From Nitrospirota bacterium (GTDB lineage Bacteria; Nitrospinota; Nitrospinia; Nitrospinales; Nitrospinaceae): 12,472 bases of DNA. Positions 1 to 7,462 of this stretch are shown here, piece by piece; the stretch's first letter is position 1; each line of letters opens with the position of its first letter. The notes under the pieces are model-generated. The model saw only the letters and a program-made list of their open reading frames with translations. It did not search any database and was not told the DNA's origin. A program made the position numbers and the translations under genes. The stretch is taken from positions 1 through 12,472 of the forward strand of contig JAUVMD010000005.1 in the NCBI GenBank assembly GCA_030600405.1. The letters run 5' to 3'.

Positions 1-501
1 GATCATATCGCGTATGGCCGCACCGGTAGGGGAGGTGACGATGCCGATCTTCCACGGTATTTCGGGGAGTGGTTTTTTACGCGACTCGTCGAACAGGCCT
101 TCTTTCGCCAGTCTCTCCTTAAGCTGTTCAAACGCTTTCTGGAGAGCGCCCAGACCTTTGGGCTCCATGGCCTCGACGATGACCTGGTAGTCGCCACGTG
201 CTTCGTATACCGTGACGCGTCCCAGTAACAGTACCTGATCGCCGTCCTCTGGCGTGAATTTCATGCCCACGCGTTGGCCGCGGAACAGCACGCATTTGAT
301 CTGCGCTTTATCATCTTTTAAAATGAAATAGGCATGGCCGGAGGCGGCCATTCGGAAATTGGAAATCTCGCCTTCGATCCATGCCGTTTCAAATGCCGCT
401 TCGAGGATCGCCCGCACGTCCCGCGTGATTTCGCTGACAGTGTAGACATGCGGTTGTTCTTCCGGAATGTGTCCCGCTGTTTGTGATTGCGCTTGAGTCA
501 T
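1..501 (-). CDS. xseA: Exodeoxyribonuclease VII large subunit, N-terminal part (truncated by window edge)
   Basis: XseA is the large, catalytic subunit of cytoplasmic exonuclease VII, which with XseB degrades single-stranded DNA to oligonucleotides. The reverse-strand frame is open for 167 codons from ATG at 501 to the window edge. Residues about 18-115 form the N-terminal OB-fold: YTVSEITRDVRAILE, then WIEGEISNF, SGHAYFILKD and the CVLFRG strand, followed by GDQVLLLGRVTVYEARGDYQ. Residues 150-166 carry the family hallmark KIGIVTSPTGAAIRDM at the start of the catalytic domain. The family is usually about 400-460 aa, so roughly 60% lies outside the window. The start is the first ATG after the folD stop and leaves about 17 residues before the OB-fold. 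No strong Shine-Dalgarno is seen, and the 18-nt gap to folD suggests cotranscription. Identification is by recognised motifs and is firm. Confidence 0.97.
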   Translation of the reverse strand, partial: MTQAQSQTAGHIPEEQPHVYTVSEITRDVRAILEAAFETAWIEGEISNFRMAASGHAYFILKDDKAQIKCVLFRGQRVGMKFTPEDGDQVLLLGRVTVYEARGDYQVIVEAMEPKGLGALQKAFEQLKERLAKEGLFDESRKKPLPEIPWKIGIVTSPTGAAIRDMI

Positions 502-519
502 AAGTTGCGAGGGGTACGC

Positions 520-1368
520 TTAAAGGTTGTTGGCTTTTTTAAATGCGCTCAAGGTATTTTTCATCAGCATGGCAATGGTCATGGGTCCTACCCCGCCGGG
601 CACGGGTGTGATATACGCCGCCTTCTCCGCCACCGCGTCGAAATCGACGTCGCCGACCAGTTTGCCGTCGACCCGGTTGATGCCGACATCGATGACCGTT
701 GCGCCTTCCGCCACCATATCCGCTGTGACGAAGCGCGGCTTGCCGATGGCCGCGACCAGGATGTCGGCCGACCGCGCCATGGCCGGCAGATCGCGCGTGC
801 GCGAGTGGCAAATGGTAACGGTGGCGTGACGCTTCAACAACAGAGAGGCCATGGGTTTGCCGACGATGTTACTCCGGCCGAGGATCACCGCCTGCTTACC
901 TTCGATGTCTATCTTATAAAAGTCCAGCATTTCAATGATGCCCGCCGGAGTGCAGGGCGCCAGCGCATCGGCGCCGCTGGTCAAGTAACCGACATTGACC
1001 GGATGAAAGCCGTCGACATCCTTTTTCGGATCGATCGCCTCCAGCACTTTTTGTTCATTGATATGATCCGGTAGCGGCAGTTGCACGAGAATGCCGTTGA
1101 CCTCTGGGTTGGCGTTCAATTCGGCGATCAGTTTCAACAGTTCGGCTTCTTGGGTATCGGCGGCGAAGGCGTGCGAAAACGATTGGAAGCCCACCTTCTC
1201 GCAGGATTTGTTTTTATTTTTGACATATACAGCGGAAGCCGGATCTTCGCCCACCAGCACGACTGCCAGTCCGGGGACTTTCCCCGTCTGTTTTTTTAGT
1301 TTTCCAACTTCATCGGCGACCTGTTCCTTGATTTCGGCCGAAACTTTTTTACCGTCGATCAGGGTCAT
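520..1368 (-). CDS. folD: Bifunctional methylenetetrahydrofolate dehydrogenase / methenyltetrahydrofolate cyclohydrolase
   Basis: FolD interconverts 5,10-methylene-THF, 5,10-methenyl-THF and 10-formyl-THF in cytosolic one-carbon metabolism, using NADP(H). Numbering from ATG 1368: the YVKNK motif (Y48, catalytic K52), VQLPLPDHI at 95-103, DVDGFHP at 117-123, [11 protein letters not shown] at 138-148, the dinucleotide-binding [10 protein letters not shown] at 164-173, DVGINRV at 227-233 and the C-terminal [12 protein letters not shown] at 253-264. All expected catalytic and signature residues are present and the length (about 282 aa) is normal. The start is uncertain: GTG 1380, ATG 1377 and ATG 1368 are in frame. 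A GGTGGAG stretch lies just ahead, and ATG 1368 gives the usual short lead into IDGK. A weak minus-strand promoter (-10 TAAGAT at 1429-1434, -35 GTCACA at 1452-1457, 17-bp spacing) can be proposed. xseA follows after 18 nt. Confidence 0.97.
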   Translation of the reverse strand: MTLIDGKKVSAEIKEQVADEVGKLKKQTGKVPGLAVVLVGEDPASAVYVKNKNKSCEKVGFQSFSHAFAADTQEAELLKLIAELNANPEVNGILVQLPLPDHINEQKVLEAIDPKKDVDGFHPVNVGYLTSGADALAPCTPAGIIEMLDFYKIDIEGKQAVILGRSNIVGKPMASLLLKRHATVTICHSRTRDLPAMARSADILVAAIGKPRFVTADMVAEGATVIDVGINRVDGKLVGDVDFDAVAEKAAYITPVPGGVGPMTIAMLMKNTLSAFKKANNL

Positions 1369-1574
1369 CACATCCATCACTCCACCGTTCTTATAATGAG
1401 GGTCAACTGGGCTTGCTCCAGTGGCCCCATCTTACCAGAACCGGGATTAAATGTGACGTGGGAAGTCGGGAGGAGTTGTTTTTTTGGGACCAGAGATTCA
1501 GAAAACTTTAAGCCAGGGATGAGATACAGACTGCAAGGTTTTGAAATACGGGAGGGAAGAATGCCAAGGAATCC

Positions 1575-2432
1575 TTAGGAAACGTCAAAAAACATGCCGA
1601 CAATCCCCTGGTACTGCTGGATTACCTTGTCCTTCATGAATTCAAAATCGTCCGGTTCGAGTCCGATGATTTCCCAACTTTTAGGATACAGTTGCGGTTC
1701 GCTGAACTCGGCATCGCTGCTCGCCTGCAGAGCGTGAACAATATAATCGGAGGTGTGGATAATGGCCGCATCGACGGGGAACTGTTTCGCCTCTTCCGGT
1801 TGATGGTGAGAGCCCACCGCCTCCACCAGACGCGGCGGCAGTTGCCAGGCCTTCAACAATTCCCGACCGACGTTCGCATGATCGAATCCCATCAGTTCCT
1901 GCTCGGACAGGTAAATGTTTTCCCGTCGTTCTTTGCTCCGGCAAAAGGCGTCCCGCGCCAGGGCCGGTTCCTTTTTGAAAATCACCAACCGGCCGATGTC
2001 GTGCAGGATACCGGCCAGGTAGAACCGCTCCACGTTTTTCTCACCCCGAAATTCGGCAATGGACCGGGCCACCACACCGCAGGCCATGCTGTGCCGCCAA
2101 AACTTTTCCATGTTGAACAGGCTGTTGGGGATACCCCGGAATTGATAAATCACCAGAGTGGCCAGAGCCAGATCGGTGAGTTGGTCCCTACCGATGACCG
2201 AAATGGCATGGGAGATGGTTTCGATCTTTGATGGAAATCCGTAAAAGGGACTGTTGACGATTTTGAGCAGACGCGCGGAGAGGGCTGGATCGAAGCTGAT
2301 GATATCGCCCAGGTCCTGGAATGTCTGGTTCGGATCGTTCAGGGCTTCCTGAAGCGCGAAATAGATCTTCGGCAATGAAAAGATGAGTTCATCTTCTTCG
2401 CCGATCAAGTCTTGTGGGTGGCTCAAGCTCAT
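1575..2432 (-). CDS. HDOD domain signalling protein
   Basis: This 285-aa protein is an HDOD (HD-related output domain) protein, a family used as signalling outputs and scaffolds in bacteria. The domain spans about residues 13-215. The N-terminal helical half has the typical SFDPALSARLLKIVNSPFYGF (split here as 47-57 and 58-66) and ISHAISVIGRDQL at 73-85. The HD-like half has FWRHS (H114), LAGILHDIGRL (H144-D145), FDHANVG (H185), SHHQP (H209, H210) and HTSD (D229). Thus most positions of an HD-type metal site appear retained, although HDOD proteins are generally regarded as non-hydrolytic. There is no attached receiver, GGDEF or EAL domain. ATG 2432 follows the sigma-54 activator stop by 59 nt on the same strand, so the two are probably cotranscribed and functionally linked. 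The C-terminal 70 residues match no domain I recognise. Molecular function is unknown. Confidence 0.9.
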   Translation of the reverse strand: MSLSHPQDLIGEEDELIFSLPKIYFALQEALNDPNQTFQDLGDIISFDPALSARLLKIVNSPFYGFPSKIETISHAISVIGRDQLTDLALATLVIYQFRGIPNSLFNMEKFWRHSMACGVVARSIAEFRGEKNVERFYLAGILHDIGRLVIFKKEPALARDAFCRSKERRENIYLSEQELMGFDHANVGRELLKAWQLPPRLVEAVGSHHQPEEAKQFPVDAAIIHTSDYIVHALQASSDAEFSEPQLYPKSWEIIGLEPDDFEFMKDKVIQQYQGIVGMFFDVS

Positions 2433-2491
2433 AGTGGTTCTCTGTCCCCATTGAAGTCAATGAATCACGTTGGGCGAAAGGGAAATGCGGA

Positions 2492-3979
2492 TCAACTGAT
2501 TCCCAGTTCCTTGATCAACCGGGAGAGATAGGACCGTTGGACCTCCAGGATTTTTGCGGCCTGGGTCCGGTTTCCCTTAGTCGATTGGAGGGTATTGAAT
2601 ATGAACGATTTTCTGAAGGAGTCGCTGGCCTCTTTTAAGGTGGAACCGACGTTGATTTCGATGGGCGACTGGGTGGACTCGATAGCAAAAGCATCCGGAG
2701 TCAACTCATCTCCATCTTCCAGAACGATGGCCCGCTCGAGGGCATTTTCCAATTGGCGGATATTGCCCGGCCAACCGTAACCTTCAAGATATGAGATCAG
2801 CCCTTTTTGAATCTTTTTGGGTTTCTCGCCTTCCGGCGTATGTTTCCTTACAAAAAAATTAACCAGATCGGGAAAATCTTCTTTACGGTCCCGGAGAGAG
2901 GGCAAATGAAGGTTGATGACATTGACGCGGTAAAACAAATCCTGACGGAACGTGCCCTCGCTCACCATTTTTTCCAATTCCTGGTTGGTGGCGGAAATAA
3001 TTCTGACGTCCACCTGGGTGGGCGTGGTGCTGCCCAGCCGTAAAAAAGATTCTTCTTGAATCACGCGGAGCAACTTGACCTGCATATCGAGCGGCATCTC
3101 ACCAATCTCGTCGAGAAACATAGTGCCACCGTCGGCCGCTTCAAACAGGCCGATCTTTCGGCTGTCCGCCCCAGTAAACGCCCCCTTTTCATGACCGAAC
3201 AGCTCGCGCTCCAGGATGGAAGCGGGTAAGGCCCCACAACTGATGGACACAAAGGGTTTGGTCTGGCGCTGACTTCGGTCGTGAATCAGATGGGCAAACA
3301 ATTCCTTACCCGTGCCGCTTTCTCCGGTGATCATAATTGCCGCCTTGGAATTGGATACCTTTTCCGCGTGGGTGATGCACTTGCGGATTTGCGGACTTTC
3401 CCCGACGATGGTGTAGCGTTGACGGTATTTCTCCTGGAGCCGGTCAAACTCCTCTCCCAACATTTCATTGCTCCGGGTCACTTCGAAAAACATGGCCATG
3501 ATTCGGGCAAAGCGCTCCAGAGTTTCCATGTCACCTTCGGAATAAATACTGTCATCTTGCTTATCCAGAAACTGCACCACTCCTATAACCACCCCATTCA
3601 GAGTCAGGGGGAGACTGGCGATCGCTTTGACATCCATCTCGGCCATTTCGCTGACCTTGCTCAACCAGCGTTTGTCGTTTTGCACATCATTGGATACAAT
3701 GGCCTCGCCGGTTTCGGCCACAATACCCGCGAGACCGACCCCCTGGGAAATTTCCACCAGTTTCAACTGTCCGGTCTCTTCACCGGAAGCCTGGTAAAAT
3801 TGGAGTTTGTTGACTTTTGCATCCAACATAAGCAACGAGGCATGGACCGCCCCGACAGTAACTTGCGCAGTTTCTAACACAATATTTAATAACCCATCCA
3901 CGTTCCGAAAGGTGGTTTTGAACAGGGATGAGATTTTTCTAAGGGTCAGAATGTTGGCATATTCATTGATTTGCTTCAT
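2492..3979 (-). CDS. GAF-domain sigma-54-dependent transcriptional activator (NtrC-type AAA+, Fis HTH)
   Basis: This 495-aa enhancer-binding protein activates sigma-54 RNA polymerase by ATP-driven remodelling. Residues about 22-168 form a GAF sensory domain ([46 protein letters not shown]). A linker helix leads into the AAA+ domain: Walker A GESGTGKE at 219-226, the sigma-54-contacting loop GAFTGA at 266-271, Walker B TMFLDE at 286-291, [10 protein letters not shown] at 345-354 and [12 protein letters not shown] at 402-413. A Fis-type helix-turn-helix ([20 protein letters not shown]) ends the protein at 471-490. There is no phosphoacceptor receiver, so the input is probably a small ligand or redox signal bound by GAF, as in NorR- or FhlA-type regulators; the ligand cannot be told from sequence. 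All catalytic motifs look intact. It leads a likely two-gene unit with the HDOD gene and is divergent from the TPR gene. Its own start ATG 3979 has only a weak ribosome-binding site. Confidence 0.96.
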   Translation of the reverse strand: MKQINEYANILTLRKISSLFKTTFRNVDGLLNIVLETAQVTVGAVHASLLMLDAKVNKLQFYQASGEETGQLKLVEISQGVGLAGIVAETGEAIVSNDVQNDKRWLSKVSEMAEMDVKAIASLPLTLNGVVIGVVQFLDKQDDSIYSEGDMETLERFARIMAMFFEVTRSNEMLGEEFDRLQEKYRQRYTIVGESPQIRKCITHAEKVSNSKAAIMITGESGTGKELFAHLIHDRSQRQTKPFVSISCGALPASILERELFGHEKGAFTGADSRKIGLFEAADGGTMFLDEIGEMPLDMQVKLLRVIQEESFLRLGSTTPTQVDVRIISATNQELEKMVSEGTFRQDLFYRVNVINLHLPSLRDRKEDFPDLVNFFVRKHTPEGEKPKKIQKGLISYLEGYGWPGNIRQLENALERAIVLEDGDELTPDAFAIESTQSPIEINVGSTLKEASDSFRKSFIFNTLQSTKGNRTQAAKILEVQRSYLSRLIKELGIS

Positions 3980-4276
3980 AATTCGACGCAGAGCGGACGG
4001 TTAAAAACCTTAAAGGTAAATATTGATATTAAAAAAGAATACAGATCCGAAATTGATATCGGCCTGTGGACATTGCCTAAAGTGTTTATAAAAATGTGAT
4101 TTAGCTGGAAAAGGAGTACAAGGTTACCAGTAAATGGCTACCTTGTTTATGAATTTTTTACATTCTACTTATCATTGTAAACATTTTTTAATAATTTGGG
4201 GGCAAAATATCTAATAATTTTAAATATTCAAACAACCCTATTTGGGGTATTTATAAATAGTACTAGACAAGAGATT
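3980..4276. other. AT-rich divergent intergenic region with an inverted repeat
   Basis: These 297 bp separate the divergent sigma-54 activator and TPR membrane-protein genes and are strikingly AT-rich compared with both. They must contain both promoters, but no pair of good -35/-10 boxes stands out. A TTG-initiated extension of the TPR frame from 4196 is possible but lies in AT-rich leader sequence. Two symmetric elements are visible: an inverted repeat at 4118-4146 and a perfect 12-bp AT palindrome TATTTATAAATA at 4248-4259, 17 bp before the TPR start codon. A search by eye for GG-N10-GC sigma-54 elements on both strands found none. Confidence 0.6.
4118..4146. repeat. Imperfect inverted repeat (candidate operator)
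   Basis: ACAAGGT at 4118-4124 is the exact reverse complement of ACCTTGT at 4140-4146. An inner CC (4127-4128) and GG (4136-4137) can also pair, leaving a 7-nt loop. No U-run follows directly, so a terminator is less likely than a protein-binding site. It lies about 140 bp upstream of the activator start and 130 bp upstream of the TPR start, a position suited to an upstream activator or repressor site for either gene. Function is inferred only from symmetry and position. Confidence 0.4.
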
Positions 4277-6226
4277 ATGGAAACACCCCGGTTCAAAATT
4301 TATATTGTCACAGCCCTGGTTTTGGCGGGGGTAGGATTTTTAGCCTATGCTGGAACTCTCCGATCACCTTTTCTGGTTTCAGAAGTGCGGACTCTGCTGG
4401 AAAATCCGATAATTCATGATTTCTCCAAGGTCAATGATATTATCCGGATCGACCAGATTTTCAACCGTTCGCTACCAAAACTATCTTTTTCCATCAATTA
4501 TTTAATGGGTCACAGCACTCCCTGGGGTTATCACTTGGTTAACCTGTTGATACACCTGGGGGTGGGTCTGGCCTTTTATTGGGTGGTCCGGGAGTGGTTG
4601 ATCTTTTTTGATCAGAAGGACCCTAGGTATCTCAAGTGGCTGCCTTTGGTAGCGTCCGGAATCCATTTGCTCCATCCCCTGAACTCGCAAGCGGTCATAC
4701 TTATTTCCTCACGCCCTATCCTTTTCGGCAGTCTGTTTTATGTGCTGACTTTTGGCTTTTTGGCCCGTTTTTTAAGGGAATTTAGAGAGAACCCAAAAAA
4801 AGCCAAGGGCTCGATCGACCTTTTGATGGTTATGGCCTGTTTCGCGGTAGGGAGTACCAGCGACCCGATAATGGTCACTTTACCTTTCATGGGGTGGATA
4901 TTTTCCCGATTCTATATGGCCTCTACCAAAAAGATAGAAGGGGAGATATTTGCCTTGGCGCTGATTCCCTGGATCATTTACCTGATTTACCAGCTCACCA
5001 CCCCGGCTGCCGAGCTGGTAGCCGAGTTTTCGGGCAAATCCGGCAATCTGCCGACTCTATATTTTTTGACCCAGATTAAGGCTTTTATTTTTTATTACTT
5101 GCCCAAAGTCCTGTTTCCTATTCATTTAAATCTGGATCCTGATTTCCGCCTGGTGAGTGGGATAGGGGATTGGACATGGATGCTCGCTCTGGGCGGCATC
5201 GGGGCTCTGTTTGCTCTGGCGCGGGCCACCCGGTCCAGTCTGGTGCAATGGGCTGTTCTCTGGGCCTTTTTAATTTTCATCAGTTTTTATGCATTAGGAA
5301 TGGATGATCCGGTGGTTTCCGAACCCCGGTTTTACCTTCCGGGACTGGGGATCCATCTCATACTGGCGATAGGCCTGGTGGAATTGGGAATCCGTCACCC
5401 GATCGCCGGGTGGTTGCGGGTGGGGGTACCGGCGCTTTTCATGATTCTCACGTTCAGCCGGGGTCAGGACTACCGGTCGGAGATATCTCTCTGGAAAGCA
5501 ACCGCCCAAAATTCACCCCACAAAACGCGGGTCCATTACGAGCTGGGAAGGGCTTATCAGAAAGGTGGATTCACGGAACAAGCGGAGCAGGAACTGGTCA
5601 CAACTCTGCGACTCAATCCCAAGCACATTCCGGCTCTGATCAAGATGGGTGAGCTTCAAATTCAGCGGAAAGAATATGCAAAAGCATTGGAGTCCTGCAA
5701 GGAATTGATCCGTCAGAATATCAAGCTCCCTGCTGTTAACTTTAACGCCGGTCTGGCCCTGTTGAAAATGGGACAACCTAAAGATGCCGTGCCGTACCTG
5801 GAAGAAGCGGTGACCAAACAACCGGGTGCCGCCTACTGGTATTTGACCCTGGCCCGTGCTTATCATAAATCACACCGGGTGCAGAAGGCCTTGAAATATT
5901 ACCGCGCCAGTCTCCAGATCAACCCGGACCAGCCGATGGCGCATAACGAAATGGGAATGGTATTCTGGGATCTGAAATCCTTTTTCTTTGCGGACGCGTC
6001 TTTTCAAAAAGCGTATCAGTTGGATAATCAATACGTAGAGGCGTTGAACAACCTGGTCAGCTCCAGCATGTTGTTCAAACAGTATGACCAGGCGATTGCC
6101 TACCTCCACCGCCTGCTTAAGATCGATCCGGAGGATGACAACGCCCAACAATTGCTGACGGCTGCCCAGCGATTCCAAAAACAACAGAAATCGCAACCGC
6201 CGCCAAAGTTACAGGATTTTCATTAA
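4277..6226 (+). CDS. Multi-pass membrane protein with C-terminal TPR repeats, TMTC/GT-C-like
   Basis: From ATG 4277 (weak AAGAG site just ahead) this encodes 649 aa. Residues about 8-395 are an inner-membrane region with some ten hydrophobic segments. About six 34-residue TPRs follow from 417 to 619 (for example YELGRAYQKGGFTEQAEQEL), then a polar QKQQKSQPPP tail. The membrane part follows the pattern of the TMTC/DUF1736 group of GT-C-fold proteins: LSFSINYLMG and GYHLVNLLIH at 69-93, GIHLLHPLNSQAV at 128-140, YLPKVLFPIHL at 274-284 and RFYLPGLG at 351-358. Family members with known activity transfer mannose from a lipid donor to protein. Here the acidic pair usual in the first loop reads SE (35-36), and other acidic positions are replaced, so catalysis is doubtful. 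It is a single gene, divergent from the sigma-54 activator, with a hairpin after its stop. Membrane plus TPR architecture is certain; a glycosyltransferase role is not. Confidence 0.85.
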   Translation: METPRFKIYIVTALVLAGVGFLAYAGTLRSPFLVSEVRTLLENPIIHDFSKVNDIIRIDQIFNRSLPKLSFSINYLMGHSTPWGYHLVNLLIHLGVGLAFYWVVREWLIFFDQKDPRYLKWLPLVASGIHLLHPLNSQAVILISSRPILFGSLFYVLTFGFLARFLREFRENPKKAKGSIDLLMVMACFAVGSTSDPIMVTLPFMGWIFSRFYMASTKKIEGEIFALALIPWIIYLIYQLTTPAAELVAEFSGKSGNLPTLYFLTQIKAFIFYYLPKVLFPIHLNLDPDFRLVSGIGDWTWMLALGGIGALFALARATRSSLVQWAVLWAFLIFISFYALGMDDPVVSEPRFYLPGLGIHLILAIGLVELGIRHPIAGWLRVGVPALFMILTFSRGQDYRSEISLWKATAQNSPHKTRVHYELGRAYQKGGFTEQAEQELVTTLRLNPKHIPALIKMGELQIQRKEYAKALESCKELIRQNIKLPAVNFNAGLALLKMGQPKDAVPYLEEAVTKQPGAAYWYLTLARAYHKSHRVQKALKYYRASLQINPDQPMAHNEMGMVFWDLKSFFFADASFQKAYQLDNQYVEALNNLVSSSMLFKQYDQAIAYLHRLLKIDPEDDNAQQLLTAAQRFQKQQKSQPPPKLQDFH

Positions 6227-6244
6227 AAACCATCCAGAAACTTT

Positions 6245-6267
6245 CCCCGTTGTCCTTTTTAACGGGG
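6245..6267 (+). terminator. Hairpin after the TPR gene, probable terminator
   Basis: CCCCGTT at 6245-6251 pairs perfectly with AACGGGG at 6261-6267 around a 9-nt loop, starting 18 nt after the TPR stop codon. The T-run (TTTTT) is in the loop rather than after the stem, and only a weak CTTTT follows ten bases later, so it may be a weak terminator or a transcript-protecting hairpin. It also insulates the tRNA gene that begins 22 bp further on. Confidence 0.45.
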
Positions 6268-6289
6268 TGTGATAACTTTTCCGAATCAT

Positions 6290-6376
6290 GCCGAAGTGGT
6301 GGAACTGGTAGACGCGCTGGACTCAAAATCCAGTGGGGGCAACCTCGTGTCGGTTCGACTCCGACCTTCGGCACCA
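6290..6376 (+). tRNA. tRNA-Leu (anticodon CAA), CCA encoded
   Basis: The gene has a 7-bp acceptor stem (GCCGAAG at 6290-6296 with CTTCGGC at 6366-6372), discriminator A and an encoded CCA (6374-6376). The anticodon stem is CTGGA/TCCAG around the loop CTCAAAA, giving anticodon CAA at 6324-6326, which reads UUG leucine codons. The long G-rich variable arm (about 6334-6349) makes it class II, and the T arm GTCGG-TTCGACT-CCGAC is perfect. Length 87 nt is normal for bacterial tRNA-Leu. It stands alone, with no neighbouring tRNA, and has its own terminator. Confidence 0.97.
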
Positions 6377-6386
6377 TAGATTTTTT

Positions 6387-6424
6387 AGAGGAGTTGTGGC
6401 CACCCGCGACTCCTCTTCTCTTTT
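6387..6424 (+). terminator. Rho-independent terminator of the tRNA-Leu gene
   Basis: An AGAGGAGT / ACTCCTCT stem extends inward through G-U and G-C pairs to about 13 bp closing a 4-nt loop (stem 6387-6416), followed by the U-rich TCTCTTTT. It begins 10 bp after the CCA end of the tRNA. Stem length and the downstream pyrimidine run make this the clearest terminator in the window. Confidence 0.75.
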
Positions 6425-6507
6425 GTATTCAACCATCGGGTATTACATTTTCCAATTCTGCTTTACTCGGAGGGAGTAATCTCCGTAAAATAACGTTCCA
6501 CAGAAAT

Positions 6508-6522
6508 CCCATCGGCGATGGG
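6508..6522. repeat. Perfect palindrome ahead of the pentapeptide-repeat gene
   Basis: CCCATCGGCGATGGG is symmetric about its central G (7-nt arms). It ends 20 bp before the ATG at 6543 and 8 bp before the AGGAAAA ribosome-binding site. As RNA it could form a 6-bp stem with a 3-nt loop in the leader; as DNA it could be an operator. No partner regulator is identifiable here. Confidence 0.4.
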
Positions 6523-6542
6523 GAAGAATCAGGAAAACCTTT

Positions 6543-7412
6543 ATGGCGAAATTCCGGAAGCTGGACAAACAGAAAATCGAATCTCAAAAAAGCCAGCTGG
6601 AAAGAGCCCAGTTAAGTCAGGCGGATTTGGAAGGCATCGACCTGAGCCAGGGAGTCCTAAAGGAGGCGCAATTCCAAAAATCCAATCTGAAGAAGGCGAA
6701 CTTTGAGCAGGCGGGGTTGAACGGGGCGAATTTTACAGGCAGTTTTCTGGTGGGCGCTATTTTCAAATCGGCGCAATTGATCCGCGCCAACTTTACGAAA
6801 ACCAATCTGAGTGGAGCCGACTTGAGCGGAACGGATCTCAGCGGTTCCTGGTTCAACCAAGCGGTGATCCTGAAAGCCGATTTCCATGATTCCAATCTCA
6901 ACCGAGCCGAGCTCAACCAGACGCAGTTGAAAGGATGCGATCTCCGGAATGTAAATCTCAGCAAAAGCGATTTGCGTGGGGCACAACTGATACAGGCCGA
7001 TCTTTCCGGCGCCCGCATTCCAAAATCTCATCTCAGCAAAGCCAACTTTACCGGGGCGAAGCTCGAAAATACGGATGTCAGCGGATGCAACCTGAGCGGG
7101 TGCGACTTCAGAGATGCGAATCTCAAGGGAGCTGATTTCTCAGACTCGATTCTGAACCGGGTGTATTTCAAGGGAGCGGACTTAACGGAAGCCAATTTGA
7201 GCGGTGCCAACATCCGGGGTTCCGACCTGGCAGAGACACGCCTCACCCAGACTAACCTGGCCGGCGCGGACCTCTCGCTGGCCACAAATCTTACCAGTGA
7301 CAATTTAAAGACGGCGTACATCGACCGGGAAACCAAACTGCCGGACAATCTCGAGGTACAGTGGACATCGGAAACCGAATTCGAATGCACCGAGTCCGCC
7401 AAGGAGGAATAG
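6543..7412 (+). CDS. Pentapeptide-repeat protein (46 uninterrupted repeats)
   Basis: The 289-aa product is almost wholly an A(D/N)(L/F)XX pentapeptide repeat, which folds as a right-handed four-sided beta-helix. The central hydrophobic residue (L, F, I or V) recurs exactly every five residues from L19 to L244, giving 46 repeats with no break or loop, about 11.5 coils. Typical units are SGADL, SGTDL, KGADF and SGANI. An 18-residue charged N-terminus (KFRKLDKQKIESQK) precedes the helix. The C-terminal end TAYIDRETKLPDNLEVQW is a usual capping pattern, followed by an acidic tail. There is no signal peptide or transmembrane segment, so it is probably cytosolic. Members include DNA-mimic gyrase-binding proteins (Qnr, MfpA), but those are shorter and have characteristic loops or dimer ends not evident here, so no function is assigned. 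ATG 6543 is preceded by CAGGAAAA at good spacing. Confidence 0.93.
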   Translation: MAKFRKLDKQKIESQKSQLERAQLSQADLEGIDLSQGVLKEAQFQKSNLKKANFEQAGLNGANFTGSFLVGAIFKSAQLIRANFTKTNLSGADLSGTDLSGSWFNQAVILKADFHDSNLNRAELNQTQLKGCDLRNVNLSKSDLRGAQLIQADLSGARIPKSHLSKANFTGAKLENTDVSGCNLSGCDFRDANLKGADFSDSILNRVYFKGADLTEANLSGANIRGSDLAETRLTQTNLAGADLSLATNLTSDNLKTAYIDRETKLPDNLEVQWTSETEFECTESAKEE

Positions 7413-7432
7413 AAGGCTGATACGGCCATTTT

Positions 7433-7462
7433 AGTCGAGCAGCTCTCTCTTCCGGCTTGACT
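7433..7462. terminator. Possible hairpin between convergent genes
   Basis: AGTCGAGC at 7433-7440 pairs with GCTTGACT at 7455-7462 (one G-U pair) around a 14-nt loop, between the convergent pentapeptide-repeat and ammonium-transporter genes and overlapping the transporter stop codon. No U-run follows on either strand, so a terminator role for the two ends is weakly supported. Confidence 0.25.

Noticed and set aside
487..1074. Plus-strand open frame of 195 codons
   Set aside because: It lies wholly antisense to folD, whose motifs are unmistakable; the translation has no recognisable domain.
1396..1578. 60-codon plus-strand frame between folD and the HDOD gene
   Set aside because: No family resemblance, no ribosome-binding site, runs into the HDOD 3' end; more likely the folD upstream region.
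3281..3877. 198-codon plus-strand frame
   Set aside because: Antisense shadow of the sigma-54 activator gene.
4061..4076. Possible sigma-54 promoter (GG ... TTGC)
   Set aside because: Spacing between the GG and GC is 12 rather than 10, and the -24 box is poor.
4196..4276. 27-codon TTG-initiated extension of the TPR membrane protein
   Set aside because: Encoded by AT-rich leader sequence with no ribosome-binding site; ATG 4277 directly precedes a normal first transmembrane segment.
6290..6376. tRNA-Leu as an integration site for a genomic island
   Set aside because: No integrase, no direct repeat of the tRNA 3' end was noticed downstream, and the following genes look like ordinary chromosomal genes.
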